DNA of 64,000 nt from Novosphingobium clariflavum (GTDB taxonomy: Bacteria > Pseudomonadota > Alphaproteobacteria > Sphingomonadales > Sphingomonadaceae): assembly GCF_026420865.1 (NCBI RefSeq), contig NZ_JAPCWC010000015.1, forward strand, positions 1 through 64,000. Reading direction: 5' to 3'. Position 1 is the first letter of the stretch. Every line of letters starts with the position of its first letter. The notes under the pieces were generated by a model. It had not been told where the DNA came from and ran no database searches. It saw nothing but the letters and a program-made list of their open reading frames with translations. Made by a program: the position numbers and the translations under genes. Positions 18,537 to 26,792 of the stretch are shown in pieces.

Positions 18537-18878
18537 TCAGCCCGCCGCCGACTGGATGCCGGAGACGATCGCGCCGGCCCCGAACAGCACGAAGCAGCCG
18601 ATGATCACGGTCGCCCCGAAGCGCCAGTTCATGCGCCCGGTCAGCATCATGAAGCCGACCGCCGCCACCGCCATCACGGCAACGGCCGTGGCGACATGGC
18701 CGAGCAGCGTGCCCTGGAGCCAGCCCAGCGCCGCCACGATCGGGCCGGAGCCGGCCGGATCGGCGCTACCTGCCGCCTGCGCATTCGCAGCGACCGGCGC
18801 CATGGCAGCAAGCGCTGCAAAAATGTTGAAAACGCCGCGAAACTTGCGGGTGCCAAGCTGAACGTGTCGAATCACCAT
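18537..18878 (-). CDS. virB2: VirB2-type pilin
   Basis: A 113-residue prepilin. A long signal-like N-terminus ends near VAANAQA (about residue 35), followed by a short loop and two transmembrane helices separated by a TGRMNWRF turn, the layout of TrbC/VirB2 pilins. The ATG at 18878 follows GGAGGG closely; a GTG at the next codon is also possible. It is the first gene of the operon, so the promoter should be within 18879-19178. Confidence 0.9.
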   Translation of the reverse strand: MVIRHVQLGTRKFRGVFNIFAALAAMAPVAANAQAAGSADPAGSGPIVAALGWLQGTLLGHVATAVAVMAVAAVGFMMLTGRMNWRFGATVIIGCFVLFGAGAIVSGIQSAAG

Positions 18879-19178
18879 GCCCTCCGTATGGAGGCCAAGT
18901 GCGTTATCCGGATGACAGGTGTGTGACGGTGAGACGGCAAAATCGACCGCCGTGTTGCAATCCTGATGCAAGAATCACGAAACCGCCATCGCGACTCGCG
19001 GCAAACCGCAGGCAGATCGCGCAGCCCGCCCACCTTCCCCGCATGGCGCGACCCGAAGGGGAAGGCGATCAGGGAGGTGAGCAGGACGGAGACGGAGACG
19101 GTGACGGAGCAGGGGACGGAGAGCGGATTACCGCCCTCCGCGCCGCTCCGAGACCATCACCGGACCGCCGACTCGCGA
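18879..19178. other. Intergenic region upstream of virB2
   Basis: It holds no recognisable gene. It should carry the virB promoter near virB2 and the 3' flank of the TPR gene, both on the minus strand. A purine-rich stretch at about 19088-19131 repeats GACGGA/GACGGT units several times. No terminator with a T-tract is evident. Confidence 0.5.
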
Positions 19179-19586
19179 TCAGCGCGAGGCCTGCGCATTG
19201 GCGCGCAGCAACTGGCCCAGCGCGCGGCGTGCGGCAAAGCGCGAATCGGCCCAGGTCCCGTCCGCCAGCTGAAGATCGTAGCGCTCCGGGCTGTTGACGG
19301 CGGCACGGTAGCTGGCGAGCGCCTTCTCGGTCTGGCCATTGGCCACATAGGCCGCGCCGAGGTTGATGAGGGTGGCCGGATCGTCCGACTTCGGCGCCCC
19401 GGCCGCTTCCAGCTTGCGCAGCGCATCCTGCGCCCTGCCGGCGGACAGTTCATCATAGGCGACATCGACACGGTCATGCGTCGGCTCGGCGGCAGCCAGC
19501 GAGGCGGGCGACTGGGCGAGCAGGACGGCGAGGGCAAGGGCGGTAAGGGACACGGCAGTTCTCCCGGTTCGATCTGTTGATTGCAT
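19179..19586 (-). CDS. Secreted tetratricopeptide-repeat protein
   Basis: A 135-residue protein with a signal peptide (to about residue 30, ending ASLAAA) and one to two TPR-like helix pairs. The clearest are VDVAYDELSAGRAQDALRKL and PATLINLGAAYVANGQTEKA. The ATG at 19586 is chosen because it opens directly on a standard signal sequence; longer frames upstream show no family features. It lies upstream of virB2 on the same strand, separated by 300 bases, and is divergent from the lipoprotein gene. Its role is unknown; periplasmic scaffolding is a reasonable guess. Confidence 0.75.
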   Translation of the reverse strand: MQSTDRTGRTAVSLTALALAVLLAQSPASLAAAEPTHDRVDVAYDELSAGRAQDALRKLEAAGAPKSDDPATLINLGAAYVANGQTEKALASYRAAVNSPERYDLQLADGTWADSRFAARRALGQLLRANAQASR

Positions 19587-19732
19587 GCAACATCCGCCGG
19601 AAAACGCGCGTCCGCAAGAAAATGACGCAAGTGTCATAAAAATGCAATCAAGCCGTGAATCGCGAGGCCGGACGCGAGTCGGAGCCGCTTTCCGTCGCAT
19701 CCGGGGGCAAATGCGTAAGACCGCAGGCCGGA

Positions 19733-19750
19733 CGGTCATATTGCCGTCAT
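19733..19750 (+). promoter_or_regulatory. Pho-box-like direct repeat
   Basis: CGGTCAT (19733) and CCGTCAT (19744) are two 7-mers starting exactly 11 bases apart, each 6 of 7 with the enterobacterial half-site CTGTCAT. This spacing is the hallmark of PhoB sites. The pair lies 120 bases before the lipoprotein start and could also serve the divergent TPR gene. It is a pattern match only. Confidence 0.5.
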
Positions 19751-19764
19751 CCAACCGAATATTT

Positions 19765-19793
19765 CTGTCACGGTAACGCCAACAAACTGTCAC
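19765..19793 (+). promoter_or_regulatory. Second Pho-box-like array
   Basis: CTGTCAC occurs at 19765 and again at 19787, 22 bases apart, which is two 11-base periods; the middle position is degenerate. It sits just downstream of the 19733-19750 pair, within 80 bases of the lipoprotein start. Together they suggest PhoB binding on one helix face. Confidence 0.45.
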
Positions 19794-19869
19794 CCCCTCC
19801 CCCTAGACGCCCCTCACAGCGAAGGCGGACTCGCCGTCTCGTAGCGACCTGTCCAACGGGGGAACTCAC

Positions 19870-21468
19870 GTGAAGACTATCCATGGCATGCTGCTGCTCG
19901 GCTGCAGCGCACTTGCACTTGCCGGTTGCGGCGCCGACGACGTTGCCTCGCCGGGCGCGGGAAGCATCGTGATCAACAATCCGACGCCGACCCCCACCCC
20001 GACCCCGACGCCCACTTCGGGCACCGTCACCGCCGCCGCTTCGTGCCCCAGCTTCAACGCCACCGGCGGCCTGACCGACAGCGGCATCATTTCCGGCCCC
20101 GAAGGCACCTGGCGCGTCTGCACCCTGCCCGCGCTGGTCGACGTCAGCTCCAGCCTGCCCAAGGTCGCCGGCGTGCTCTATCGCCTGAACGGCCGTGTCG
20201 ACGTCGGCTGCGACGGCGGCTTTGCCGCGCCGACTTCGGCCAAGCCCTTCGCCACCACCACCGCCAGCTGCGCCAGCCGCTCGCTGACCGCCGACACCAA
20301 CGTCACCCTGACCATCGATCCGGGCGTCATCGTCTACGGTGAAAACGGCGCAGAACCGGCCTGGCTTGCCGTCAACCGCGGCAACAAGATCAACGCCGTC
20401 GGCACCGCCGCGGCCCCGATCATCTTCACCAGCCGCTCGAACGTGGTCGGCCTCAACGACGACAGCTCGCAAGGCCAGTGGGGCGGCGTCGTGCTGCTCG
20501 GCCGCGGCGTGGTGACCGACTGCAACTACGGCTCGACCGCTGCCGCCACCTGCGAACGCGACACCGAAGGGTCGGTCAACAAGGCCGTCTTCGGCGGCGC
20601 CGACAACACCTACAACGCCGGTTCGATGAAGTACGTGCAGATCCGCTATTCGGGCTTCGTGCTGTCGAACGGCAAGGAACTGCAGTCGCTGACCGCCGAG
20701 GGCGTCGGCACCGGCACCACGCTGGAATACTTCCAGTCGGTCAACAGCTCGGACGACGGCGCCGAGTTCTTCGGCGGCGCCGTGAACTTCAAGCACTACA
20801 TCTCGGTCAACGCCGACGATGACAGCCTTGACGTCGACACCGGCCTCCAGGGCAACTTCCAGTACGTCCTGCTGCTCCAGCGCAGCGGCGGCGGCGACGC
20901 CATGGTCGAGGCCGACTCGAACGGCCTCGAAACCGACACCCCGCGCCAGAAGACCGTGATCGCCAACTTCACGATGGTCCAGCCGGCGGTCAGCTCGAAC
21001 AACGAAGCGAACGACCTCGCCTCGCTGCTGATCCGCGGCAACGCCGACGTGACGCTGGCCAACGGCGTGATCAACACCCCGAACAACGAGTGCCTTCGCC
21101 TCAACGGCACCGGCACCGTGCCGGCCACGCTCAAGGCCTACTCGGTGGTGATGAGCTGCAACTCGGCCAAGTACCTCGGCTCGGGCAGCTATACCGCCAC
21201 CAACACCCAGAGCCAGTTCGGCTCGGGCAGCAACAACAACAACGACGCCTTCACCTCGACGCTGACGAGCACCTTCATCAACGGCACGAACGAAAGCGGC
21301 GTCACCGCCTACACCGGCCTCACCACGCTCTCGAGCTACTTCGACGCCGCCACCTACATCGGCGCCGTCAAGAACGCTGCGGACACCTGGTACAAGGGCT
21401 GGACCTGCAACAACGCCACCGGCGCGTTCGGTTCGACCTACAGCTGCACGGCGCTGCCGACCACCTGA
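19870..21468 (+). CDS. Surface lipoprotein with predicted beta-helix, partner of TonB receptor
   Basis: A 532-residue lipoprotein: the signal peptide ends LALAGC with lipid-accepting Cys20, followed by a (TP)n linker at about residues 37-50. The body has turn-rich repeats such as NAVGTAAAPIIFTSR and GQWGGVVLLGRG, suggesting a right-handed parallel beta-helix. Several Cys residues could form disulphides. The start is a GTG at 19870 seven bases after GGGGGA. The TonB-dependent receptor follows 116 bases downstream on the same strand, suggesting a joint uptake or capture system, and Pho-box-like repeats lie upstream. The ligand is unknown; I recognise no enzyme motif. Confidence 0.75.
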   Translation: MKTIHGMLLLGCSALALAGCGADDVASPGAGSIVINNPTPTPTPTPTPTSGTVTAAASCPSFNATGGLTDSGIISGPEGTWRVCTLPALVDVSSSLPKVAGVLYRLNGRVDVGCDGGFAAPTSAKPFATTTASCASRSLTADTNVTLTIDPGVIVYGENGAEPAWLAVNRGNKINAVGTAAAPIIFTSRSNVVGLNDDSSQGQWGGVVLLGRGVVTDCNYGSTAAATCERDTEGSVNKAVFGGADNTYNAGSMKYVQIRYSGFVLSNGKELQSLTAEGVGTGTTLEYFQSVNSSDDGAEFFGGAVNFKHYISVNADDDSLDVDTGLQGNFQYVLLLQRSGGGDAMVEADSNGLETDTPRQKTVIANFTMVQPAVSSNNEANDLASLLIRGNADVTLANGVINTPNNECLRLNGTGTVPATLKAYSVVMSCNSAKYLGSGSYTATNTQSQFGSGSNNNNDAFTSTLTSTFINGTNESGVTAYTGLTTLSSYFDAATYIGAVKNAADTWYKGWTCNNATGAFGSTYSCTALPTT

Positions 21469-21584
21469 TCGGACCGCCTGCGATTTCAGGGGGGCGGTCC
21501 TTCGCGGCCGCTCCCCTTTATCGCATCGGATCCATAGCCGACGCTCTGCCAACGAAATTTCCAAGTGTTCCAGGGGGACCAGAC

Positions 21585-24275
21585 ATGACCACGCCGCGGC
21601 TCGCATCGCTGCTGCTGCTTTCCACGACGATCCTCACGCCGAGCCTGGCGTGGGCGCAGGACAGCACCGCCACCACCACCACCGCCGATGCCGCCAGCCC
21701 GCAGGACGGGACTGATGAGGGTCAGGCCCCCGACATCTCGGTCCCCGGCGGCGCGATCATCGTCACCGGCCAGCGCAGCCGCAACGTCATGCGCACCGCC
21801 CCGCAGGTCATCTCGGTGCTCTCCACCGAGGAAATCGCCCGTACCGGCGAAGGCGACATCGCCGGCGCCCTCGGCCGCGTGACCGGCCTCTCGGTGGTCG
21901 GCAACGGTTACGTCTACGTGCGCGGCCTGGGCGACCGCTACTCGCTGGCGCTGCTCAACGGTTCGCCGCTGCCCAGCCCCGAGCCGCTCAAGCGCGTGGT
22001 CCCGCTCGACCTCTTCCCCACCAGCATCGTCGCCTCCTCGCTCGTCCAGAAGAGCTATTCGGCGAACTTCCCCGGCGAATTCGGCGGCGGCGTCATCAAC
22101 CTCACCACCAAGGCGATCCCCGAGGAAAGCTTCCTCGAGTTCGGCGGCGGCCTGGGCTGGGACACCGAGACCACCAACAAGCTGGGCTACACCTACTACG
22201 GCTCGAAGACCGACTGGACGGGCTGGGACAACGGCAACCGCTCCATCCCCTCGGCGCTGCAGGACTACTTCGGCAGCAACCAGGTGATCAATCCGACCGG
22301 CGACCTGGCCAAGGAACTGGGCGGCATGCTGGTGAACGGCCGCAACGCGGTGGTCCAGAAGGATGACCACGTCCAGCCGAACTGGTCCGCCGACATCTCG
22401 GCCGGCACCCGGTTCGATCTCGGCGGCGCCACGCTCGGCGTGATCGCGGCGGCGGGCTATTCGAACAAGACCCAGACCAAGCAGATCACCCAGCAGCGCG
22501 CCCAGGGCGTGACCGCCGATCCCGACCAGCTGTTCGAGAACTTCACCGCGGTCAACACCGACAACCGCGTCGTCGCCAATGCCCTCGTCGGCATGGGCCT
22601 GGAGTGGGGCGAGAACTCGATCCGCTGGACCAACGTCTATATCCACGACACCGACAAGCACACCGGCCTGCGCCTCGGCAAGCGGGAGAACAATCCCAAT
22701 GCCGACTACATGGAGCAGACCACCGCGTGGTACGAGCGCCAGCTGATCGACACCCAGCTGGTCGGCGAGTTCAAGCCCGCCGATGACACCACGATCGACC
22801 TGCGCGCCGGCTACGCCAACTCGAAGCGCCTCGCGCCCTACGAGATCAATGCCGAATACCTGCGCACCAACACCGAGGCCGATCCTTACGGCGAATACTT
22901 CGTCAACCGTCTCGGCAACGGCAACCAGGACCCGACGACGATCACCTTCTCGCGGCTCAACGAGAATGTGTGGTCGGCAGGGGCCGACGTCTCGCACCAG
23001 TTCGCGCCGGGCTGGACCGGCACGGTGGGCTATGCCTACCAGATCAACTCGCGCACCAACACGCGCCGTTCCTTCGCGATCTACGCCAATGGCGACCAGA
23101 CGCAGATCTCGAACTTCGGCCTGCTGCGGCTCGACGTGCTGCTCCAGCCGGGCACCTGGTATCTGTCGGACAACGGCGTCAACTACGGCCTCGAACTGCG
23201 TGAACCCGATGCCTCGACCGCGCAGTTCGATTCGCGCCTGCTCAACCACGCCTTCTACGGCAAGCTCGACGGCCAGCTGACCGACGCGCTGTCGTTCGAC
23301 CTCGGCGTGCGCTGGGAATATGCCAAGGAATCGACGATCCTGCGCCCGATCGGCGCCGCCCCCAGCAAGGCGACCGACCTCAAGAACGAGTACTTCCTGC
23401 CCGCGCTGACGCTGACCTACGAAGTCCAGCCCGGCATGCAGGTGCGCGCCAGCGCGTCCAAGACGCTCGCCCGCCCGCAGTTCCGCGAACTGCTCTACCA
23501 ACCCTACTTCGACCCCGACAGCAACCGCACCTACCAGGGCAACCCGTTCCTCGAGGACAGCCAGCTCTACAACGCCGAAGCGCGCTGGGAATGGTACTTC
23601 GCGCCCGACCAGCGGGTCGCGGTGGGCGGTTTCTTCAAGCGGATCGACAATCCGATCGAATCGTTCCTGACCGGTTCGGAAACCTTCATCACCTCCTACG
23701 CCAACGCGCCCAAGGCCAACCTCTTCGGCGCCGAGGTCGAGTTCCAGAAGTACGTGCCGCTGGACAGCTGGGGCGGCCTGTTCGAGACCCGCCGCCTGCT
23801 GCTGCTGGGCAACTACACCTTCACCAAGTCCGAGCTGAAGGTGAAGGACAGCGACACGGTGCGCATCTACGGCGCCGGCACCGGCACCTCGCTCGCCACC
23901 GACTACTTCACCGATGGCGCGCCGCTGACCGGCCAGTCCAAGCACATCGCCAATGCCCAGATCGGCTTCGAGGACACCGAGAGCCTGTCGCAGCAGACGA
24001 TCCTGTTCAACTACGCCAGCAAGCGCGCGGTCAGCCGCGGCCTTGCCAACTCGGGCCAGCCGGACATCTTCGAATACCCCGGCCTCACCATCGACCTGGT
24101 GATCCGCCAGGGCATCAAGCTGTCGGAAAACAAGCAGATCGAGCTGAAGTTCGAAGGCCGCAACCTCACCGGGCGCAGCCATCAGGAATACCAGCAAATG
24201 GAAGACGGCAAGGTCAACTACAACACGTACGACCAGGGCCGCGTGTTCACGCTGTCCGCCTCGGCCAAGTTCTGA
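21585..24275 (+). CDS. TonB-dependent outer-membrane receptor
   Basis: An 896-residue receptor. The signal peptide ends near residue 24 (LAWAQD). A plug domain begins GGAIIVTGQRSRN and includes VYVRGLGDRYSLALLNGSPLP and the FPGEFGGGVINLTTK tract. A beta-barrel follows, ending in the outer-membrane Phe (SASAKF). GGGGGA precedes the ATG at 21585. It follows the lipoprotein gene and ends in a strong terminator, so the two form a unit. The plug style resembles receptors usually annotated as TonB-dependent receptors of unknown substrate. If the upstream Pho-box-like repeats are real, a phosphorus-containing ligand is plausible, but that is inference. Confidence 0.92.
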   Translation: MTTPRLASLLLLSTTILTPSLAWAQDSTATTTTADAASPQDGTDEGQAPDISVPGGAIIVTGQRSRNVMRTAPQVISVLSTEEIARTGEGDIAGALGRVTGLSVVGNGYVYVRGLGDRYSLALLNGSPLPSPEPLKRVVPLDLFPTSIVASSLVQKSYSANFPGEFGGGVINLTTKAIPEESFLEFGGGLGWDTETTNKLGYTYYGSKTDWTGWDNGNRSIPSALQDYFGSNQVINPTGDLAKELGGMLVNGRNAVVQKDDHVQPNWSADISAGTRFDLGGATLGVIAAAGYSNKTQTKQITQQRAQGVTADPDQLFENFTAVNTDNRVVANALVGMGLEWGENSIRWTNVYIHDTDKHTGLRLGKRENNPNADYMEQTTAWYERQLIDTQLVGEFKPADDTTIDLRAGYANSKRLAPYEINAEYLRTNTEADPYGEYFVNRLGNGNQDPTTITFSRLNENVWSAGADVSHQFAPGWTGTVGYAYQINSRTNTRRSFAIYANGDQTQISNFGLLRLDVLLQPGTWYLSDNGVNYGLELREPDASTAQFDSRLLNHAFYGKLDGQLTDALSFDLGVRWEYAKESTILRPIGAAPSKATDLKNEYFLPALTLTYEVQPGMQVRASASKTLARPQFRELLYQPYFDPDSNRTYQGNPFLEDSQLYNAEARWEWYFAPDQRVAVGGFFKRIDNPIESFLTGSETFITSYANAPKANLFGAEVEFQKYVPLDSWGGLFETRRLLLLGNYTFTKSELKVKDSDTVRIYGAGTGTSLATDYFTDGAPLTGQSKHIANAQIGFEDTESLSQQTILFNYASKRAVSRGLANSGQPDIFEYPGLTIDLVIRQGIKLSENKQIELKFEGRNLTGRSHQEYQQMEDGKVNYNTYDQGRVFTLSASAKF

Positions 24276-24321
24276 TTGCCTTTCTCACCGGGAGGCCCTT
24301 GCCCTCCCGACGGCACCTCAA

Positions 24322-24354
24322 GGCCCGGTCGCTTCATGCGGCCGGGTCTTTTTT
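24322..24354 (+). terminator. Rho-independent terminator after the TonB receptor
   Basis: CCCGGTCGC (24324-24332) pairs with GCGGCCGGG (24338-24346) through nine base pairs with one wobble and a five-base loop, followed by TCTTTTTT. It lies about 50 bases after the receptor stop and insulates the riboswitch-controlled gene downstream. Confidence 0.9.
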
Positions 24355-24394
24355 CGCCGGTTTTTTTCTTTGCACCCTTCGCGCAGGCAGGCTA

Positions 24395-24479
24395 TGCGCC
24401 GCCCCGTCATCTGGGGAGTAGCCGCCTGCGTCCCCGCAGGACCCGTCGTCAACATACTTGGTCGAGAGACCATGGCGCA
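24395..24479 (+). ncRNA. yybP-ykoY manganese riboswitch aptamer
   Basis: Conserved elements of the yybP-ykoY family appear in order: GGGGAGTAGCC (24413), a CCTGCG/CGCAGG hairpin (24424-24439), GTCAACATAC (24448-24457), and a GGTC-GAGA-GACC hairpin followed by ATGGC. A closing helix pairs TGCGCC (24395-24400) with GGCGCA (24474-24479). This family binds Mn2+ and commonly controls manganese exporters, including TMEM165/GDT1-type genes such as the one downstream. Confidence 0.85.
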
Positions 24480-24528
24480 CGGGAGGACGGATCACCGTCC
24501 GGGCGAGACCAATGGCGTTGCAGCTCCG

Positions 24529-24582
24529 TCCGGCCGGGCGGGTTCTGCCGCGCTATTGTCTTGTCTGTCGCCCGGCCCGGAG
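24529..24582 (+). promoter_or_regulatory. Putative expression-platform hairpin covering the ribosome site
   Basis: TCCGGCCGGGCG (24529-24540) can pair with CGCCCGGCCCGG (24569-24580), allowing one offset. The 3' arm includes the GG of the GGAG Shine-Dalgarno (24579-24582) for the TTG start at 24590. There is no T-tract, so control at translation initiation is more likely than termination. Confidence 0.5.
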
Positions 24583-24589
24583 ATTGCAT

Positions 24590-25180
24590 TTGCCCGTCCT
24601 CTTCTCGTCAGCGCTGCTGACCTCGACCGCGGTGGTCGCCCTTGCCGAAATCGGCGACAAGACCCAGCTTCTGGCCATTGTCCTCGCCACCCGCTTCAAG
24701 AAGCCCTGGCCGATCGTCGCGGGCATCTTCGTGGCGACCATCGCCAACCACTTCCTCGCCGCCCTCGTCGGTGAACAGGCCTCGGCCTTCCTCGACGGCC
24801 AGTGGTTCCGCTACCTGATCGCCCTCAGCTTCATCGCGATGGCCGGCTGGACCCTGATCCCCGACAAGTTCGACGAGGACGACGAGCCCAAGCCCAGCCG
24901 CTTCGGCCCCTTCATCGCCACCGCCATCGCCTTCTTCCTGGTCGAGATGGGCGACAAGACCCAGATCGCCACGATCGCGCTCGGCGCCCGTTTCCAGAGC
25001 GTGATCCCGGTCATGGCCGGCACCACCATCGGCATGATGATCGCCAACGTGCCTGCCGTGTTCCTCGGCAACGCCCTCATCAAGCGGGTGCCGCTCAACG
25101 TGGTGCGCACGGTCGCGGCCCTGCTGTTCCTGGTGATCGGCCTCTGGCTGCTGGCCCAGACCGCCGGCCTGCTCGGCTAA
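24590..25180 (+). CDS. TMEM165/GDT1-family manganese/calcium transporter
   Basis: A 196-residue inner-membrane protein with six predicted helices in two homologous halves, each carrying the family E-x-G-D-K-T motif: AEIGDKTQ at about residues 19-26 and VEMGDKTQ at about 118-125. A short charged loop (KFDEDDEPKPSR) separates the halves. The start is inferred to be TTG at 24590, because GGAG lies seven bases upstream and the conserved domain begins almost at once; ATGs further upstream fall within the riboswitch leader. The yybP-ykoY aptamer supports Mn2+ export as the main role. The stop codon lies in a tandem 14-bp duplication. Confidence 0.88.
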   Translation: MPVLFSSALLTSTAVVALAEIGDKTQLLAIVLATRFKKPWPIVAGIFVATIANHFLAALVGEQASAFLDGQWFRYLIALSFIAMAGWTLIPDKFDEDDEPKPSRFGPFIATAIAFFLVEMGDKTQIATIALGARFQSVIPVMAGTTIGMMIANVPAVFLGNALIKRVPLNVVRTVAALLFLVIGLWLLAQTAGLLG

Positions 25181-25209
25181 ATCAGCTCGGTTAAATCAGC
25201 TCGGCCAAA
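25172..25209. repeat. 14-bp tandem repeat containing a stop codon
   Basis: CTCGGCTAAATCAG (25172-25185) is repeated as CTCGGTTAAATCAG (25186-25199) and partly as CTCGGCCAAAG. The first unit contains the TAA stop of the TMEM165-family gene. It is one of several such short duplications at gene ends in this window. Confidence 0.85.
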
Positions 25210-25293
25210 GCGGCTGGGCCTTTTCCGAAGTCGGCGGGAACATGCGCGGTTCCCGCCGATTTACCGGAACGTGAACAAGGAAGACCGCCGCCG

Positions 25294-25701
25294 ATGAACT
25301 CCGCAAGACTGGCCTGCATCGCCGCCTGTGCCGCGCTCGGTCTGGTGCCGATCACCGCCAGCGCGGGCTTCTACAGCGGCGATGACCTCTACAAGACCTG
25401 CTCCGTCCCCAAGAAGGACAAGACTTACGTCGAGCACTCCTACGAGTGCATCGCCTACATCACCGGCGCCGTCGATGCGTTCAACACCACCCGCGAGGCC
25501 AACAAGCTCAAGAGCTGCATTCCCGCGGACGTGACGATCAGCCGCCTGCGCGAGGTGACCCTGGCCTATCTCGAGGACAATCCCCGCAGCCTGAGCGCGC
25601 CTGCCTCCTCGCTGGTCTTCACCGCCACCCGCAAGGCCTGGCCCTGCCCCGCCGCGACACCCGCGAAAAAGCCGGTGCCGGTGAAAAGAAGAAAGCGATG
25701 A
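25294..25701 (+). CDS. Rap1a/Tai-like secreted protein
   Basis: A 135-residue protein with a signal peptide (cleavage near ASA, residue 24). The body matches the Rap1a/Tai-type immunity domain: GFYSGDDLYKTC, an ECIAYITGAVDAF helix, CIPADVTISRLREVTLAYLEDNP, and a final Trp-Pro-Cys. Three or four Cys residues are likely disulphide-bonded. The basic tail (KKPVPVKRRKR) is unusual. The fold is shared with Serratia T6SS immunity proteins, but stand-alone copies are widespread and no effector is nearby, so an immunity role is not claimed. ATG at 25294 follows a purine-rich stretch. Confidence 0.75.
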   Translation: MNSARLACIAACAALGLVPITASAGFYSGDDLYKTCSVPKKDKTYVEHSYECIAYITGAVDAFNTTREANKLKSCIPADVTISRLREVTLAYLEDNPRSLSAPASSLVFTATRKAWPCPAATPAKKPVPVKRRKR

Positions 25702-25778
25702 TCGCCCCGGCGCCCTGCCCCCCGATGTTCCGCGCCGCCGCCCCGCGCTAGGCTCGCCTCCGTAAAGGGAGAGCGCGC

Positions 25779-26786
25779 GTGCGGGAACTGGGCTTCGGAT
25801 ACCTCTACGACATGCGCAATCCGGCGCCCTGGCACCGCCCGCCCGAGGCGCTTCATGCCGAAGTGCTGGACGTGATCGCCGAGACCGAGGCGCTCGGCTT
25901 CGACGGCGCATGGGTGCCCGAGCATCATCTCGCCGAGGATGGCTACATGACCTCGCCCATGGTCCTGCTGGCCGCCATTGCCGCGCGCACGAAACGGATG
26001 GCATTGGGATCGGGCATTGCGCTGGCCCCGCTCTACGAGCCGCTGCGCTTTGCCGAGGATTGCGCGGTGCTCGATGCGCTGTCGGGCGGGCGGCTGAGGA
26101 TGGGCCTCGCCATCGGCTACCGGGCGCGCGAATATGCCGCGCACGGCCTCGATTTCCGCCAGCGCGGCGCCCGTTTCGACGAGTTCCTGCAGGTTGTCCG
26201 CCGGCTCTGGGCGGGCGAGACGGTGGACTTTGCCGGCGCGCATTTCCGGCTGGACGGCGCCCGCATCGCCGCCCTTTCCAGCCGGGGACAGGTTCCGCTC
26301 TACATCGGCGGCTTCGCCCCCAGGGCGATGGAGCGCGTGGCCAGATATGGCGACGGCTACTTCGGCAATGCCGAGGTCTGGCCGCTCTACCGGCAAAAAC
26401 TGGAGGAACAGGGCAAGGACCCGGCCGAAGCGCATGTCTGGGTGCAGGAACTCACGCTGGTCGTCGCCCACGACAAGACGGCAGCGATGGAGGAACTGGC
26501 GCCGCATTTCCTCCACGTCACCAATTCCTACGCCGCGTGGATGGCCGAGGACAGCGCGGTGGGCATCGACGATCCGGCGATGAAGGCGATGGACCTCGAG
26601 AGCTTCAAGGCCAGCGGCGCGCTGCGCATCCTGACGCCCACCGAGGCGATCGACCATTTCCGCCGCCTGCGGGAACAAGCGCCGGTGGAGCATGTGACGA
26701 TGATGATGCCGCCCGGGCTTCCGGCGGAGCGTTTCCTTGCCTATGCCAAAGTCTTCGCGGACGAAGTCATTCCCGCGTTTCGGTGA
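25779..26786 (+). CDS. LLM-class flavin-dependent oxidoreductase
   Basis: A 335-residue luciferase-like TIM-barrel oxidoreductase. Visible landmarks are GFDGAWVPEHHLAEDGY, the RLRMGLAIGYRAREYAAHGLDFRQRG tract that follows the flavin site, and YIGGFAPRAMERVARYGDGYFGN. It would use F420 or FMN and oxidise a small organic substrate. The start is GTG at 25779, eight bases after AAAGGGAGAG. It is six bases upstream of an IclR regulator on the same strand, suggesting a small inducible catabolic unit. The substrate cannot be read from the sequence. Confidence 0.88.
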   Translation: MRELGFGYLYDMRNPAPWHRPPEALHAEVLDVIAETEALGFDGAWVPEHHLAEDGYMTSPMVLLAAIAARTKRMALGSGIALAPLYEPLRFAEDCAVLDALSGGRLRMGLAIGYRAREYAAHGLDFRQRGARFDEFLQVVRRLWAGETVDFAGAHFRLDGARIAALSSRGQVPLYIGGFAPRAMERVARYGDGYFGNAEVWPLYRQKLEEQGKDPAEAHVWVQELTLVVAHDKTAAMEELAPHFLHVTNSYAAWMAEDSAVGIDDPAMKAMDLESFKASGALRILTPTEAIDHFRRLREQAPVEHVTMMMPPGLPAERFLAYAKVFADEVIPAFR

Positions 26787-26792
26787 GGCAGG

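Noticed and set aside
18879-19586. VirB5 or VirB8 hidden beside virB2
   Set aside because: The only gene there is a 135-residue TPR protein with a signal peptide, which does not match either family.
19980-20020. CRISPR-like repeats
   Set aside because: The repeats encode an in-frame Thr-Pro linker of the lipoprotein and lack spacers; no cas genes are present.
21486-24197. 903-residue minus-strand open frame across the TonB receptor
   Set aside because: Shadow of the receptor; its translation has no recognisable motifs, and the plus strand has a signal peptide, plug, barrel and terminal Phe.
25294-25701. T6SS immunity gene
   Set aside because: The Rap1a/Tai-like fold alone is not evidence; no effector or T6SS component is nearby.
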